DNA of 5,601 bases from Gammaproteobacteria bacterium (GTDB lineage Bacteria; Gemmatimonadota; Gemmatimonadetes; Longimicrobiales; Gaopeijiaceae), in contig JAHEKL010000098.1 of NCBI GenBank assembly GCA_024638345.1, positions 3,631 to 9,231 of the forward strand, read 5' to 3'. The notes beneath the pieces were generated by a model, which did no database searches, was not told the origin of the DNA, and was given only the letters and a program-made list of their open reading frames with translations. Made by a program: the position numbers and the translations under genes. Below, in pieces: positions 5,506-5,601 of the stretch (position 1 is its first letter; each line of letters opens with the position of its first letter).

Positions 5506-5601
5506 CCGAGACGATCTTCATCAGCACCCATCGCCTGCCGGTGGCGGGCCGGCTGCGAGAGTCGCTGACGGGGCTCGGATACGAGGTGGATCTCGTCCCC
5601 A
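5502..5601 (+). CDS. Start of an unrecognised gene, possibly with a receiver-like N-terminus; 3' end outside the window
   Basis: An open frame begins with ATG 5502, overlapping the mog stop as ATGA, with AGGAG 8 nt upstream, and runs off the window after 33 codons. The visible residues suggest a hydrophobic strand (TIFIS, 3-7), a helix (about 11-24, with RLRESLTGLG) and GYEVDLVP (26-33). That strand-helix-GYEV pattern resembles the first beta-alpha unit of response-regulator receiver domains, including those at the front of sigma-54 activators. However, the acidic pair that normally follows the first strand is replaced by Ser-Thr-His, so it would be an atypical receiver if it is one. Other alpha/beta folds fit equally well. 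The start is well supported; the function is not. Confidence 0.65.
   Translation, partial: MTETIFISTHRLPVAGRLRESLTGLGYEVDLVP

Overview
This window is a compact, GC-rich, single-strand (+) gene cluster of housekeeping genes from a bacterium. Reading left to right it holds: the C-terminal two thirds of a XerC-type tyrosine recombinase (cut by the left edge), hslV and hslU (ClpQY protease), argF (ornithine carbamoyltransferase), gcvT (glycine-cleavage aminomethyltransferase), a MogA-type molybdopterin adenylyltransferase gene, and the first 33 codons of an unrecognised gene running off the right edge. All real genes lie on the + strand. The gaps are short (44, 45 and 55 bp) and three junctions are 4-base stop/start overlaps (hslV/hslU GTGA, gcvT/mog ATGA, mog/last gene ATGA), so read-through transcription of most or all of it is likely. 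No convincing terminator, promoter, tRNA, rRNA, insertion sequence, CRISPR array or defence system was seen, and no stretch over 300 bases lacks a gene.

Organism: the codons are strongly GC-biased and the xerC-hslV-hslU order is the arrangement known from Bacillus (codV-clpQ-clpY). HslV and HslU look closer to the non-proteobacterial type than to E. coli: HslV has extra residues before the catalytic Thr, and HslU contains GYVGRDVES and FIAAGAF. A high-GC non-proteobacterial lineage fits. Gemmatimonadota is my best guess, but this is an inference from overall appearance, not something the sequence proves.

How the genes work together: HslV (peptidase) and HslU (AAA+ unfoldase) form one ATP-dependent protease, and their overlapping genes suggest translational coupling. 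XerC resolves chromosome dimers and is linked to hslVU by conserved position rather than by biochemistry. ArgF (arginine synthesis), GcvT (one-carbon metabolism) and the Mog protein (molybdenum cofactor) belong to unrelated pathways. Their partners (other arg genes, gcvH/gcvP, other moa/moe genes) are not in the window, so this looks like a run of co-directional housekeeping genes rather than a dedicated pathway operon.

I looked for an undescribed system and do not see one. The points most worth a second look are a long Ala/Gly/Pro-rich insertion in the HslU I-domain, the eight-residue leader ahead of the HslV catalytic threonine, small perfect hairpins directly after the xerC and hslU stop codons, a 16-bp exact repeat shared by xerC and the hslU-argF gap, and the truncated last gene.
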